Shown: piece after piece, positions 26,353-35,187 of the stretch
How positions within the stretch are numbered: the first letter of the stretch is position 1
Layout: each line of letters starts with the position of its first letter
Assembly: GCA_937927445.1 (NCBI GenBank)
Contig: CALAOB010000084.1
Coordinates: forward strand, 1-64,000
Origin: an uncultured Oribacterium sp.
GTDB lineage: Bacteria > Bacillota > Clostridia > Lachnospirales > Lachnospiraceae
Direction of reading: 5' to 3'
Length of the DNA stretch: 64,000 bases
The notes under the pieces: generated by a model
Database searches by the model: none
What the model was told of the DNA's origin: nothing
What the model saw: only the letters and a program-made list of their open reading frames with translations
Translations under genes and position numbers: made by a program

Positions 26353-26491
26353 AAAAAGAGGCCAGGCCCATGAAGGCCGGACCTCTTTAAAGTCATATCC
26401 CTGATGATCCATGAGAGGGCCGTCCGAAGGACGGAGCGGCGCATGGATGCCTTAGTGGCGAACGAATTCAGAGCCTTGCCAGAGGCAAGGC
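26353..26491 (-). promoter_or_regulatory. Structured gap-pgk spacer ending in a terminator next to the pgk ribosome site
   Basis: Read on the minus strand, three elements follow the gap stop: a perfect 8-3-8 hairpin (26473-26491), a two-part stem in which 26442-26448 pairs with 26407-26413 around an inner 6-3-6 hairpin (26420-26434), and a long hairpin (about 26353-26390, AAAGAGGTCCGGCC... with CCTCTTTTTAT) that looks like an intrinsic terminator. The pgk Shine-Dalgarno begins within 10 nt of it. It could attenuate transcription between gap and pgk or be an mRNA-processing site. Confidence 0.6.
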
Positions 26492-26514
26492 AACTTAATA
26501 TATCCTGTGAGGAA

Positions 26515-27528
26515 TTAGTCAGCAATCAGAGAACCGAAGTACTTGATTGTTCTTACCATCTGAGATGTGTAGGAGTTCTCGTTGTCATACCATGAAACAA
26601 CCTGTACAAGAGTCTTGCCGTTGCCCATCGGGAGAACCTTGGTCTGAGTAGCATCGAAGATGGAACCAGCCATGGAGTTGATGATATCGGAAGATACGAT
26701 CTCGTCAGTGTTGTACTCGAAGGACTCTGTCTCCTCAGCCTTCATCTGAGCGTTAACCTCATCAGCAGTTACTTCCTTAGCAACAACTGCATCAAGGATG
26801 GTGGTGGAACCTGTCGCTACAGGAACACGCTGAGCAGCACCGTTCAGCTTGCCATCAAGCTCTGGAAGAACGAGGCCGATTGCCTTTGCAGCACCGGAAG
26901 ATGCAGGAGTGATGTTCTGAGCACCTGCTCTGGAACGACGAAGGTTGCCCTTTCTCTGAGGTCCATCAAGGATCATCTGGTCACCAGTGTAAGCGTGAAC
27001 AGTGGTCATGAAGCCGGACTCGATCGGAGCAAGGTCGTTAAGAGCCTTTGCCATCGGAGCGAGGCAGTTGGTGGTGCAGGATGCCGCAGAGATGATCTGA
27101 TCATCCGCTGTAAGAGTCGTGTGGTTTACATTGTAAACGATGGTCTTAAGATCCTTACCAGCAGGTGCGGAGATCACAACGTGCTTTGCACCAGCGTTGA
27201 TGTGTGCCATGGACTTCTCCTTAGAGCAGTAGAAACCTGTGCACTCGAGAACTACGTCGATGTCAAGATCCTTCCATGGAAGGTTTGCAGCGTCCTTCTC
27301 CTTGTAGATCTCGATCTCCTTGCCATTTACGATGATGGAGTGATCCGTAGCCTCTACAGTACCGTTGTATCTGCCGTGGGTTGTATCATACTTAAGAAGG
27401 TATGCAAGCATCTCCGGGCTGGTCAGATCGTTGATAGCTACAACATCATAACCCTCAGCCTGGAACATCTGTCTGAATGCGAGACGGCCGATACGACCGA
27501 AACCATTAATCGCAACTCTTACTGCCAT
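26515..27528 (-). CDS. gap: Glyceraldehyde-3-phosphate dehydrogenase, type I
   Basis: 337 residues. The NAD domain begins [18 protein letters not shown]; the active site [12 protein letters not shown] contains the catalytic cysteine and histidine follows in [22 protein letters not shown] and [12 protein letters not shown] are also typical. The enzyme oxidises glyceraldehyde 3-phosphate with NAD and phosphate. The promoter TTGCAA-17-TACAAT and a Rex-like operator lie upstream, which fits redox control by the NADH/NAD ratio. It is first in gap-pgk-tpiA. Confidence 0.97.
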   Translation of the reverse strand: MAVRVAINGFGRIGRLAFRQMFQAEGYDVVAINDLTSPEMLAYLLKYDTTHGRYNGTVEATDHSIIVNGKEIEIYKEKDAANLPWKDLDIDVVLECTGFYCSKEKSMAHINAGAKHVVISAPAGKDLKTIVYNVNHTTLTADDQIISAASCTTNCLAPMAKALNDLAPIESGFMTTVHAYTGDQMILDGPQRKGNLRRSRAGAQNITPASSGAAKAIGLVLPELDGKLNGAAQRVPVATGSTTILDAVVAKEVTADEVNAQMKAEETESFEYNTDEIVSSDIINSMAGSIFDATQTKVLPMGNGKTLVQVVSWYDNENSYTSQMVRTIKYFGSLIAD

Positions 27529-27592
27529 AATAATATCCTCCTGATATTTAATGAAATAAATGGTTACATAAACATTTCCATTAGCATCTGTT

Positions 27593-27655
27593 ATTGTATG
27601 CTATCAAATGTCTTTTTGCAAGTACAAAACGGCGATTTTGTGAAAAATTTCACAG
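27593..27655 (-). promoter_or_regulatory. gap promoter with a Rex-like operator
   Basis: On the minus strand TTGCAA (27616-27621), 17 nt, TACAAT (27593-27598). At 27638-27655 is TTGTGAAAAATTTCACAG, matching the Rex consensus TTGTGAA-N4-TTCACAA at all defined positions but the last. It also fits a CRP-like TGTGA-N6-TCACA. The site is upstream of the -35, centred about 60 nt before the predicted start point. Confidence 0.6.
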
Positions 27656-27669
27656 CGAATTTACAAATC

Positions 27670-27695
27670 GGCCGGTGCCCATACGGGCACCGGCC
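27670..27695 (-). terminator. Hairpin after the Na/phosphate cotransporter gene
   Basis: 11-bp perfect stem GGCCGGTGCCC with its complement and a 4-nt loop, 8 nt past the stop. The T-run is weak on the minus strand. Confidence 0.55.
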
Positions 27696-27703
27696 AAAAC
27701 AGA

Positions 27704-29398
27704 TTACTGTAACATAGATTTTACGTAGCCCGCGATGTTGTCGGCGTGGTCCGAAATACGCTCGAGGTCACCGATGACGTCGAGGAAGGCCACACCCGCA
27801 GAGGTACTGCACTTGCCCTCGCTGAGACGCTGCATATGATGCTCACGCATCTCACGCTCCATCCTGTCGACGACATCCTCGGAGCGCTTCGTATCGATGA
27901 CTTCATCGATACTGTTATCCTCCAGCGCATTGATGGACAGGCTGAAGCTTTCCTGTGCCTGCTGGCCGATCTTCTGAAGATCCTGAATGCCCTTTTCCGT
28001 GAAGTGCACGCCGTTATCGAAGATGTATTTCGCCTTTTCGACGATGTTCTCCGCATGATCACCGACACGTTCCATATCCGTCAGCGTATTCAGCATCCGG
28101 GTCACCTCGAACTTCTGACGCTCACTGAGGGACAGCTGGTCGATCTTGATGAGATAATTCGTGAGGAGTCCCGTCATGTGGTCGATCAGCTTCTCACGAT
28201 CATGTACATCCTGAATCAGCTTCTCATCTCCGCTTTCCAGCGCACTGCAGGCATCGCTGATATTGACCGCCACTACACGGCCGAGGTTGACGACCTCGCT
28301 CCGGGTCGCCGCCAGGGCGATCGCCGGGGACTCCAGGATACGCTCATCCAGGTGACGACGGAGACGCTGCTCCTCAATGTTCACCTTATCCTCTGCGGTC
28401 TGTGCGCCTTCGGCCACGGTCTTCTCCGGAACGAGTGCACCGGACAGCTTCACGAGAAGATCACCAAACGGATAGAGCACCAGCGTGCAGCTCACGTTAA
28501 AGATCGTATGGAAGATCGAAATCTCCACCGGCGAAAGCAGGCCGTTGAAGAACTGCGGTGCCGCGAAGGACGCTGCAAAAATCAGTACGCCGAATATCAC
28601 CGCACCTGCGACGTTAAAGAGCAGGTGAATGCAGGCCGCCCGCTTCGCTGTACGGCTGGTACCCGTCGCAGAGATCATCGCGGTTACGCAGGTACCGATG
28701 TTCTGACCGAGGGTGATATAGAAGCCGGAGGCTCTCGGAACCGCACCTGCGAGCGCCAGGGTCTGCAGGATGGAAACCGAAGCAGCCGACGACTGAATGA
28801 TACCGGTCACGACCGCACCGACCAGGATACCAAGGATCGGATTTCCGCCGATCGCACGGAAGGCATTCGAGAAAATCGGTGAATCGGCATATGGGGATAC
28901 GGCACCCGACATAAACTCGAGACCGATGAAGATGAAGCCGACACCGATACAGAAATTACCAATCAGATCATCACTGCCCTTCTTGCCGAACAGGATGCGG
29001 AACGCACCGACGGCAATCAGCACCGGTGCAAAGAAATCCGGCTTCAGCACCGTCAGCATATCGCTCGAAATCTGCGTCAGCGAAACCATCCAGGCCGTGA
29101 TCGTCGTACCGATATTCGCACCCATGATGATACCGACCGCCTGTGAAAGATTCATAATGCCGGCATTCACGAAACCGACGACCATGACCGTCGTCGCGGA
29201 GGACGACTGTACCAATGCCGTAATCGCCGCACCGAGCACTACCGCCATAAAGCGGTTCTTCGTCACGATATCCAGGAAACCCGAGATCCGGTTACCTGCC
29301 GCCTTCTGCATGCCGTCACTCATGACCGACATACCATACAGGAACATACCTAATCCGCCCAGAAGACGGAACAGACTCGCCACATGATCTACTGTCAT
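27704..29398 (-). CDS. Na+/phosphate cotransporter with C-terminal PhoU-like domain
   Basis: 564 residues from ATG at 29398, 6 nt after GGGAG; an in-frame TTG at 29410 is less likely. Residues 1-330 are membrane segments with the inverted NptA-type repeats, seen as ALVQSSSATTVMVVGFVNAG and GIIQSSAASVSILQTLALAG. Residues about 360-564 form a PhoU-like helical bundle (SERQKFEVTRMLNTLTDMER, DVIGDLERISDHADNI). The family exports or imports phosphate with sodium, and the PhoU part is regulatory. It is monocistronic, with its own promoter and hairpin leader. Confidence 0.93.
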   Translation of the reverse strand: MTVDHVASLFRLLGGLGMFLYGMSVMSDGMQKAAGNRISGFLDIVTKNRFMAVVLGAAITALVQSSSATTVMVVGFVNAGIMNLSQAVGIIMGANIGTTITAWMVSLTQISSDMLTVLKPDFFAPVLIAVGAFRILFGKKGSDDLIGNFCIGVGFIFIGLEFMSGAVSPYADSPIFSNAFRAIGGNPILGILVGAVVTGIIQSSAASVSILQTLALAGAVPRASGFYITLGQNIGTCVTAMISATGTSRTAKRAACIHLLFNVAGAVIFGVLIFAASFAAPQFFNGLLSPVEISIFHTIFNVSCTLVLYPFGDLLVKLSGALVPEKTVAEGAQTAEDKVNIEEQRLRRHLDERILESPAIALAATRSEVVNLGRVVAVNISDACSALESGDEKLIQDVHDREKLIDHMTGLLTNYLIKIDQLSLSERQKFEVTRMLNTLTDMERVGDHAENIVEKAKYIFDNGVHFTEKGIQDLQKIGQQAQESFSLSINALEDNSIDEVIDTKRSEDVVDRMEREMREHHMQRLSEGKCSTSAGVAFLDVIGDLERISDHADNIAGYVKSMLQ

Positions 29399-29418
29399 AT
29401 ATTCTCCCAAAATAAAAG

Positions 29419-29494
29419 CTCGATTCTAAAAATCGAGTACCAGGCAGCAACCCCTGCCAAATCGGATTATAACAGACAGTAAATATCGTGTAAA
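29419..29494 (-). promoter_or_regulatory. Promoter and two-hairpin leader of the Na/phosphate cotransporter
   Basis: TTTACA (29489-29494), 17 nt, TATAAT (29466-29471) on the minus strand. The start point near 29459 coincides with a hairpin GGCAG-gggttg-CTGCC (29443-29458). A second hairpin CTCGATT-tttag-AATCGAG (29419-29437) is followed by CTTTTATTTT, then the ribosome site. The second hairpin has the look of an intrinsic terminator, so attenuation is plausible. Confidence 0.6.
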
Positions 29495-29521
29495 TATGCC
29501 GTAAAGTTCCTTCACAGATAC

Positions 29522-29551
29522 AAAAATGAGGCGGAGGTAACCCTCCGCCTC
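29522..29551 (-). terminator. Terminator after the amidase gene
   Basis: GAGGCGGAGG and CCTCCGCCTC form a 10-bp stem with a 4-nt loop, followed by ATTTTTG on the minus strand. Confidence 0.85.
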
Positions 29552-29581
29552 AAACTGCCGCAGACGACCAGGCATCTGACC

Positions 29582-30418
29582 TCAGCCCTGCGCAGCTGTA
29601 AACCCGTAATACATATTGATGCCATCCAGCAGTCCGTCTGCGATCTTATCGCAGGCCGCCTGGCTGTGGTCACTGGCCTTATCACCAACCTCGATATCCA
29701 CCGACGGTACCGTCGAGTAGGAGGTCTGGGTCAGATCCATATCCATGCTGCCGCTCGAGAACACCTTCATGCCCGATGCCTTGAGCCCTGCGATGAGACT
29801 CTCACCGAGCTTTTCATGCTTCTGCCAGTAGCTCGCTACCGGCTCCATCGACTTCAGCGCATCCGGTGTGCTCATGAAGAAAACGCCCTTGTTCGACTTC
29901 GTGGAATCGAAGTGAATCGCGATATGGCAATCCGCCTTGTTATTCGCGATGACCGTACGTGCGATATTATCAAGCTGTACATCCTTATCATCACGAATCA
30001 TCAGCACATCATAGCCATCTGCCAGCAGCTTCTGCTTCAGGCTCTCGGCCACCATCAGGGTCGCCACCGGCTCTGCCGTACCATCGGCGAAGGTCATGCC
30101 GCCGGAAACCGCCGTCGCGGTCGTGCTGCCGGCTGCGGTCGAACCGCCGGTCACCTTCTTCGAACCATCCGGATGGCACAGGGTCCGTACCGATCCGCCA
30201 CCCTTCGTACCGTGGCCTGCATTGACCGCCACCGTAATGCCCTTCCGTGCACTCTCGGCGACATCCGTGGTGTAGAGGACCGCCTTACCGGTGTTGATCT
30301 TCGAATTACCGGCATACTTCCAGTCCAGATTTAATCCGATTTCTGTGCTCGCCAGAGAGCTCATGCACATAAACACGGAAAGAACGGCTGCTGTGATAAA
30401 AACGCTTAATTTCTTCAT
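29582..30418 (-). CDS. Secreted N-acetylmuramoyl-L-alanine amidase, Amidase_3 family
   Basis: 278 residues. A signal peptide (1-23, ending SLA) leads to a catalytic domain with the zinc ligands in VAVNAGHGTKGGGS (His), GTAEPVATLMVAESL (Glu) and CHIAIHFDS (His), and the catalytic Glu in VPSVDIEVGDKASDHSQA. It cleaves the bond between N-acetylmuramic acid and L-alanine in peptidoglycan. There is an insert rich in Gly, Ser and Thr at about residues 73-110 within the domain. No cell-wall anchoring repeat is seen, so it is likely released. It is followed by a terminator. Confidence 0.9.
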   Translation of the reverse strand: MKKLSVFITAAVLSVFMCMSSLASTEIGLNLDWKYAGNSKINTGKAVLYTTDVAESARKGITVAVNAGHGTKGGGSVRTLCHPDGSKKVTGGSTAAGSTTATAVSGGMTFADGTAEPVATLMVAESLKQKLLADGYDVLMIRDDKDVQLDNIARTVIANNKADCHIAIHFDSTKSNKGVFFMSTPDALKSMEPVASYWQKHEKLGESLIAGLKASGMKVFSSGSMDMDLTQTSYSTVPSVDIEVGDKASDHSQAACDKIADGLLDGINMYYGFTAAQG

Positions 30419-30735
30419 GCTCTTCTCTCTTTCACTTCCATCATATCCTGCATGGTGCAGGGCGTGTGCCGCCCGTAGAATTCACGTGTCAGGCACAGCC
30501 TCACATCATGTCTATCCTGCAGGTCGCCATCCATAGCCGGCACCCTCTGCAACCTGTATCTTTTCTACACTAGAAGTCTACGCGAAAAAAAAGAGGCATG
30601 CAACAACGAAACACGAACATACCTCTTACATATTTCTTACGTTTATCGCGTGCAGGACGGCGAAGCGCCGAAAATCTGACATTTCCGCTTTCGAAAGGAC
30701 TGCACACACGCATTTCGCAGGCTGACCCGTCCGGA
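30419..30735. other. Intergenic stretch between amidase and uppP
   Basis: 317 bp. It holds the uppP terminator at 30585-30627 and the amidase promoter region, in which I see no convincing -35/-10 pair. No gene is supported. Confidence 0.6.
30585..30627 (-). terminator. Terminator downstream of uppP
   Basis: 10-bp stem with one wobble pair (AAGAGGTATG with CATGCCTCTT on the minus strand), 17-nt loop, then T8. It leaves a 3' untranslated region of about 110 nt after uppP. Confidence 0.7.
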
Positions 30736-31578
30736 TCAGTGAAGCAGTGCGGATATCGCGAACCAGATCAGGACGATGATGCCGAGGCCGATGCGATAGT
30801 ATCCGAAGATTGCAAAGCTGTTCTTCCGGATGTAGCGCATCAGGAAGTTGATGCAGTATACGCTCACGATATAGGCGATGACCATACCGAGGATCAGATA
30901 GAACAGCTGCGGGCCGGTGAAGGCGAAGCCGAACTTGATGAGCTTCAGGAAGCTCGCACCGAACATGACCGGTACCGACAGGAAAAAGGAAAACTCTGCG
31001 GCCGGTGTACGTGCGACGCCGATGAGCATCGCGCCGAGGATCGTCGCGCCGGAACGGGAGGTGCCCGGAATCAGCGCGAGGCACTGGAAGAGACCGATGT
31101 AGATCGCCGTGCGAAGGTCCAGATCCTGCAGACGGTTGATGTGAAAATCGACCGTTTCGTTCCGCTTCTCGATCAGAATAAAGAACACACCATACAGGAT
31201 CAGCATCAGTGCCACGACGAAACCGTTGTACAGATACTTGTCCAGGAGGTCATCGAAGAGGATGCCGATGACGGCGGCCGGGATACAGGCGACGATGATC
31301 TTGATCCAGAGGTCGACCCGGGACGGCACAAGACCGATGCGTCCGTTCGAGCGACGACGCGCAAATGGCCAGAGTTGACGGAAAAAGGTGGTGACGACCG
31401 CGAGGATCGCGCCCAGCTGGATCACGACCTCGAAGACCTTGTAATACTCATCCGGCTGATTCAGCCTGATCAGTTCATTCACAAGGATCATATGTCCGGT
31501 GCTGGAGATCGGGAGCCACTCGGTAAAGCCCTCCACGAGTCCGAATACGATGATTTTTAAGGTTTCAACAAAGCTCAT
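30736..31578 (-). CDS. uppP: Undecaprenyl-diphosphate phosphatase
   Basis: 280 residues, membrane protein of the BacA type. The two signature loops are GFTEWLPISSTGHM near residue 17 and LIPGTSRSGATILGA near residue 165, together forming the active site. It recycles the lipid carrier undecaprenyl phosphate used for cell-wall and polysaccharide synthesis, and often confers bacitracin tolerance. A GGAGG ribosome site precedes the start. It follows ung by 22 nt and ends the operon licCA to uppP. Confidence 0.95.
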   Translation of the reverse strand: MSFVETLKIIVFGLVEGFTEWLPISSTGHMILVNELIRLNQPDEYYKVFEVVIQLGAILAVVTTFFRQLWPFARRRSNGRIGLVPSRVDLWIKIIVACIPAAVIGILFDDLLDKYLYNGFVVALMLILYGVFFILIEKRNETVDFHINRLQDLDLRTAIYIGLFQCLALIPGTSRSGATILGAMLIGVARTPAAEFSFFLSVPVMFGASFLKLIKFGFAFTGPQLFYLILGMVIAYIVSVYCINFLMRYIRKNSFAIFGYYRIGLGIIVLIWFAISALLH

Positions 31579-31599
31579 TCTATTTCCTCCACTTAGTGC

Positions 31600-32277
31600 T
31601 TATGCCTGTCGATTTTCGATCTGCCAGTCGATCGGCGTGAGGCCGTGGGCCTCCAGATACTGATTCGTCTTCGAGAACGGCCGTGAGCCGAAGAAGCCTC
31701 GATAGGCGCTCAGCGGACTCGGATGCGGTGATTTCAGGATCAGATGCTTCGGATTCCGCAGCATCGCTTCCTTCATCTGGGCCGGACGACCCCAGAGGAT
31801 AAACACCATCGGGCGGTCAATCTGATCCAGTACGCGGATCGCCGCGTCCGTGAACTCCTCCCAGCCGATGCCGTGGTGGCTGTTTGCCTGATGCGCCCGC
31901 ACGGTCAGTACGGTATTCAGCATCAGTACGCCCTGATCCGCCCACTTTTTGAGATAGCCGTTATCCGGGATCGTACAGCCGAGATCGTCATGCAGTTCCT
32001 TATAGATGTTCACAAGGGACGGTGGGATGGTCACCTCCGGCTTCACCGAAAAGCAGAGTCCGTGGGCCTGTCCCGGCTCGTGGTAGGGATCCTGTCCGAG
32101 GATCACCACCTTCACCTTTTCCAGCGGCGTGAAGGAAAAAGCATTGAAAATATCCTCTGCCGCCGGATAGATCGTCTGCGTTTTATATTCCTGATCCACG
32201 GTGTGGTACAGCTGTTCATAGTACGGCTTGCTGAATTCCGCCTCCAGCGGCTTCAGCCAGTCATTTGTAATCATCAT
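31600..32277 (-). CDS. ung: Uracil-DNA glycosylase, family 1
   Basis: 225 residues from the ATG at 32277, 6 nt after GGAG; an upstream in-frame ATG at 32298 has no site. It removes uracil from DNA. Motifs: VVILGQDPYHEPGQAHGLCFSV with the catalytic Asp, the proline-rich loop TIPPSLVNIYKEL, GVLMLNT, and the DNA-intercalation loop HPSPLSAYRGFFGSRPFS. It lies between the phosphoesterase and uppP. Confidence 0.96.
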   Translation of the reverse strand: MMITNDWLKPLEAEFSKPYYEQLYHTVDQEYKTQTIYPAAEDIFNAFSFTPLEKVKVVILGQDPYHEPGQAHGLCFSVKPEVTIPPSLVNIYKELHDDLGCTIPDNGYLKKWADQGVLMLNTVLTVRAHQANSHHGIGWEEFTDAAIRVLDQIDRPMVFILWGRPAQMKEAMLRNPKHLILKSPHPSPLSAYRGFFGSRPFSKTNQYLEAHGLTPIDWQIENRQA

Positions 32278-32361
32278 TTCTTTCTCCTGTTCTTTCATCT
32301 GCCGCAGGCAGCGGGATGCCCTCCTGCTCTCCGAAGCCGATGGCCGTATTCCGGCACACGC

Positions 32362-33057
32362 TTATTCGTGATAGACCGTGTGACTCCGGGACCTGGACAC
32401 ATTCTTATAGAGATCATACAGAATCGATCCCGTCTTTCCTTCCTCCGGATAGTCATCGCCCCGCTTCAGATCCAGCACATACTTCCCGTAGCAGTTGATG
32501 ATCGTCGTCCCGCTCGGATGCGTCCGTACGCGCTGAAAATCACCGCCGTAGCACTGGTGCACATGTCCGTGAATCATGTACTTCGGATGGTAGCGCTCGA
32601 GGAGCTCGTTGAAGCAGCGGAAGCCCTGGTGTGGCAGGTCCTCCATATCGCCGTAGCCCTGCGCCGGTGCGTGCGTCACCACGATATCGAAGCCGTTCCG
32701 CAGTGCGATGGCCGAGCGAAGCCGATCGATCCGCTTCTCCATCTCACGCTCGGTATACATATAGCTCCCTTCTTTATAGCGCATGGAGCCGCCGAGCCCC
32801 AGGATACGGAGCCCGCGGAAATCGTAGATACGGTCGTCGACACAGTCACAGCCGAGCGGTGGCATCTCGTCATAGCAGCGATCATGATTTCCATGCACAT
32901 ACAGAAGCGGTGCATGCCCCGCCGTCACCAGAAACTCGAGGTAATGCGGATTCAGATCACCCGCCGACAGGATGAGGTCGATATCCCGGAGCTCCGCCGG
33001 ATCGTAATAATCGTAAAGCTTCTTATCTTCTTCGTCTGCAATCAGTAAAACCTTCAT
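32362..33057 (-). CDS. Calcineurin-like metallophosphoesterase
   Basis: 231 residues. The metal-binding series is recognisable: an altered first motif ADEEDK in place of DxH, then SAGDL, YVHGNHDR, THAPAQGYGD and IHGHVHQ. The substrate is unknown. The start overlaps the stop of the BMP-like gene by 4 nt (ATGA), so the two are translationally coupled and may work together. The weak first motif (Glu/Asp where His is usual) is worth note and may alter metal use. Confidence 0.85.
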   Translation of the reverse strand: MKVLLIADEEDKKLYDYYDPAELRDIDLILSAGDLNPHYLEFLVTAGHAPLLYVHGNHDRCYDEMPPLGCDCVDDRIYDFRGLRILGLGGSMRYKEGSYMYTEREMEKRIDRLRSAIALRNGFDIVVTHAPAQGYGDMEDLPHQGFRCFNELLERYHPKYMIHGHVHQCYGGDFQRVRTHPSGTTIINCYGKYVLDLKRGDDYPEEGKTGSILYDLYKNVSRSRSHTVYHE

Positions 33058-34970
33058 AATGAACCTTTCAGAAATCCACTGATACGGATCAGCTCCTGCG
33101 CCCGCTGATTAAATGCCTCGAGCTTCGGGATCTCACCGACGACGTTATCATTGAGCCAATGCATATTCACGATCTCTTCACTGGAAAGTCGTGGGGCATG
33201 TTCGTCCTTGATGAGGCCCTCCTGACTGTGGATCTCTCCGTCAAACGGATGGATATGTCCGGAAAGCACGCCCTCACGAAGGGTCGTCATCATCTTCCGG
33301 GAGGCATAGTGGAGCTGTCCGGAAAGGATCACGTCGATGACGCCGGATTCCATACCGAACCAGAAATTCAGTGCCTCATGCGACTTCGCGAGACGGCTGT
33401 TGTCCCAGGATCCCTCCAGAATCGAGCGGAGGATGATCTCATAGAAGCGTCCCCAGTCGAAGATTGGCGTCGCAATGTTTGATACCGCACCGTCCTCCGA
33501 TACCCGGTAGACACCGAACTCACGCGACAGCTTCTTCGCCGGCGTCAGCTCCGGTCCGGAGATCGTCCGGATCCCCTGGCTGAGCAGCGACTGCTTCCAG
33601 TCATGATCCTGCAGCGCCGACCACTCGAGATGGATCCGGGCATAGGGATTGATCATCTGCGCACCGATGGCGAAAGCATTGACATTGGAAAGCGTACCAT
33701 ACAGCGGGCAGAGCTCCGCGTAGCCGATCTCGTTTCCGTCCGTCACCGAGGCTGCGAGCGCGCCCATCAGGAACTTCGCCTCATACATACGGCCATAGTA
33801 GGTCCTGATCGAATTGTAGCTTGTATTGACCGAGCAGTTCAGGATGTGGATCTTCGGGTAGCGGACCTTCGCCTGGACGGAAGCCTCCACCATCATGACC
33901 GTCGTCGTAAAAATCACCTGTGCGCCGGCAGCCGCTGCCTCATCGATCGCGGCACGCACGAGCGCCGGTGTATCGCAGTTCGCCCATGTCAGGGTCTCGA
34001 GCTGCGTGCCGAAGCGTCCAGCCAGGTAGTTCCGCCCGAGCTCATGCTGGTACGCCCAGCCGGAGGTCTCCGGATTTTTCTCATAGATGAAGGCCACCGT
34101 CAGCTTACGATCTGCATTCTGCTGTGTAAAACGTTTAAAAAAGGAACTGTCCTTCTGGAGGACATCCGGGGTTTCCACGAGACGGATCTCCTCCGGCTCC
34201 TTCAGGAATTCATGCCAGATCTTATCAAGGTTCGCATCGATTTCCTGCGTCGAGACATGCTCGAGGTTCTTCGCGCCATAGATGCGAAGATAGATGAGAA
34301 AGGCATCACCGCGAGTGATGTCGAGTCGTCCGCCCCCCTTTCGCAGAAAGCGCTCCGCGAAGCGGAAGAAATCCGCCTTGACATCATTGCGCACTTCCGA
34401 CGTCCACGGTTTCTCCATGGACAGTCCGAGTACCTGACAGAGCTTCTGATAGCCACCCTCCTCCGAAAAGCGGATGCCATAGATGCCGCTCACCTTATAG
34501 AAATCGACGAACTCGAAGTAGATGCGGTTCGTCTTGTCATCGGTATGCTGTGGCAACAGTCGGATGACGTCCGCGAGGATGGATACCATGCCGGTAAAGC
34601 GCGAAACCGATACGCGCTTGTTGCCCTCCTGCACATAGAAGCGCCCCATATACTCGTACACGAGGATCGCATCCCGGATGCCCTCCTGAAGCGCAGAATC
34701 ATAGAGCGCCGACCACTTCGTCGAAAACTCGGTCTTCGGCGGCAGCAGCGGCATAAAATTACTGGCGAAGGCCTCCTGGCGGCCATGCGTCTTCGTGCCG
34801 GCGATATCGGCGATCGGAATCTCGACCAGTCCGATATGGTTCTCTGCGAGTATGCTCTCCGGATTCACGATATCATCGAGCGCCGTCAGATACGGATAGC
34901 GTCCGAAAGTGATATCCCGGCGGTACTGACTCTCCCCCATGTGCCAGGCCTTCGTATAATCTTCGATCAT
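33054..34970 (-). CDS. Cytoplasmic BMP-family ligand-binding protein with ParB-like N-terminal region
   Basis: 638 residues from ATG at 34970, 6 nt after GAGGGGG; the open frame extends further up but lacks a ribosome site. There is no signal peptide or lipobox, unlike normal BMP/PnrA lipoproteins. Residues about 100-130 contain YEYMGRFYVQEGNKRVSVSR, which resembles the ParB/sulfiredoxin fold core. From about residue 289 (RKLTVAFIYEKNPETSGWAY) it resembles BMP/Med binding proteins, with AAAAGAQVIFTTTVMM, GALAASVTDGNEIGYAE and PIFDWGRFYEIILRS. BMP proteins bind nucleosides. Here it may sense one inside the cell. It overlaps the phosphoesterase gene by 4 nt. The ParB resemblance is by eye only. 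Confidence 0.75.
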   Translation of the reverse strand: MIEDYTKAWHMGESQYRRDITFGRYPYLTALDDIVNPESILAENHIGLVEIPIADIAGTKTHGRQEAFASNFMPLLPPKTEFSTKWSALYDSALQEGIRDAILVYEYMGRFYVQEGNKRVSVSRFTGMVSILADVIRLLPQHTDDKTNRIYFEFVDFYKVSGIYGIRFSEEGGYQKLCQVLGLSMEKPWTSEVRNDVKADFFRFAERFLRKGGGRLDITRGDAFLIYLRIYGAKNLEHVSTQEIDANLDKIWHEFLKEPEEIRLVETPDVLQKDSSFFKRFTQQNADRKLTVAFIYEKNPETSGWAYQHELGRNYLAGRFGTQLETLTWANCDTPALVRAAIDEAAAAGAQVIFTTTVMMVEASVQAKVRYPKIHILNCSVNTSYNSIRTYYGRMYEAKFLMGALAASVTDGNEIGYAELCPLYGTLSNVNAFAIGAQMINPYARIHLEWSALQDHDWKQSLLSQGIRTISGPELTPAKKLSREFGVYRVSEDGAVSNIATPIFDWGRFYEIILRSILEGSWDNSRLAKSHEALNFWFGMESGVIDVILSGQLHYASRKMMTTLREGVLSGHIHPFDGEIHSQEGLIKDEHAPRLSSEEIVNMHWLNDNVVGEIPKLEAFNQRAQELIRISGFLKGSL

Positions 34971-35107
34971 CGCGGTCCCCCTCTCTGCTTCATCTGATGA
35001 CTGCGTCTTAAAAACAAAGATATAATACTCTATCTCAGCGGACAATGCTACAGCTTCGACATCATCACAAACCAGATTATACCGTATGTCGCCGTCTGAC
35101 AGCAGTT

Positions 35108-35135
35108 CAGCCAGAGCCCCGAAGGGTTCTGGCTG
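35108..35135 (-). terminator. Hairpin between the choline-binding protein and BMP-like genes
   Basis: 12-bp stem with one mismatch (CAGCCAGAGCCC and GGGTTCTGGCTG). It lacks a T-run, so it may be a partial terminator or processing site. Confidence 0.4.
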
Positions 35136-35187
35136 AGTGTTCATGAATGCTTTAATTATGTATTTTCCTGACTGCTTATTCTGATTT

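Noticed and set aside
27639..27654. CRP-type site TGTGA-N6-TCACA before gap
   Set aside because: The same bases fit a Rex site better in a Firmicute glycolytic context; a CRP/FNR-type regulator cannot be excluded.
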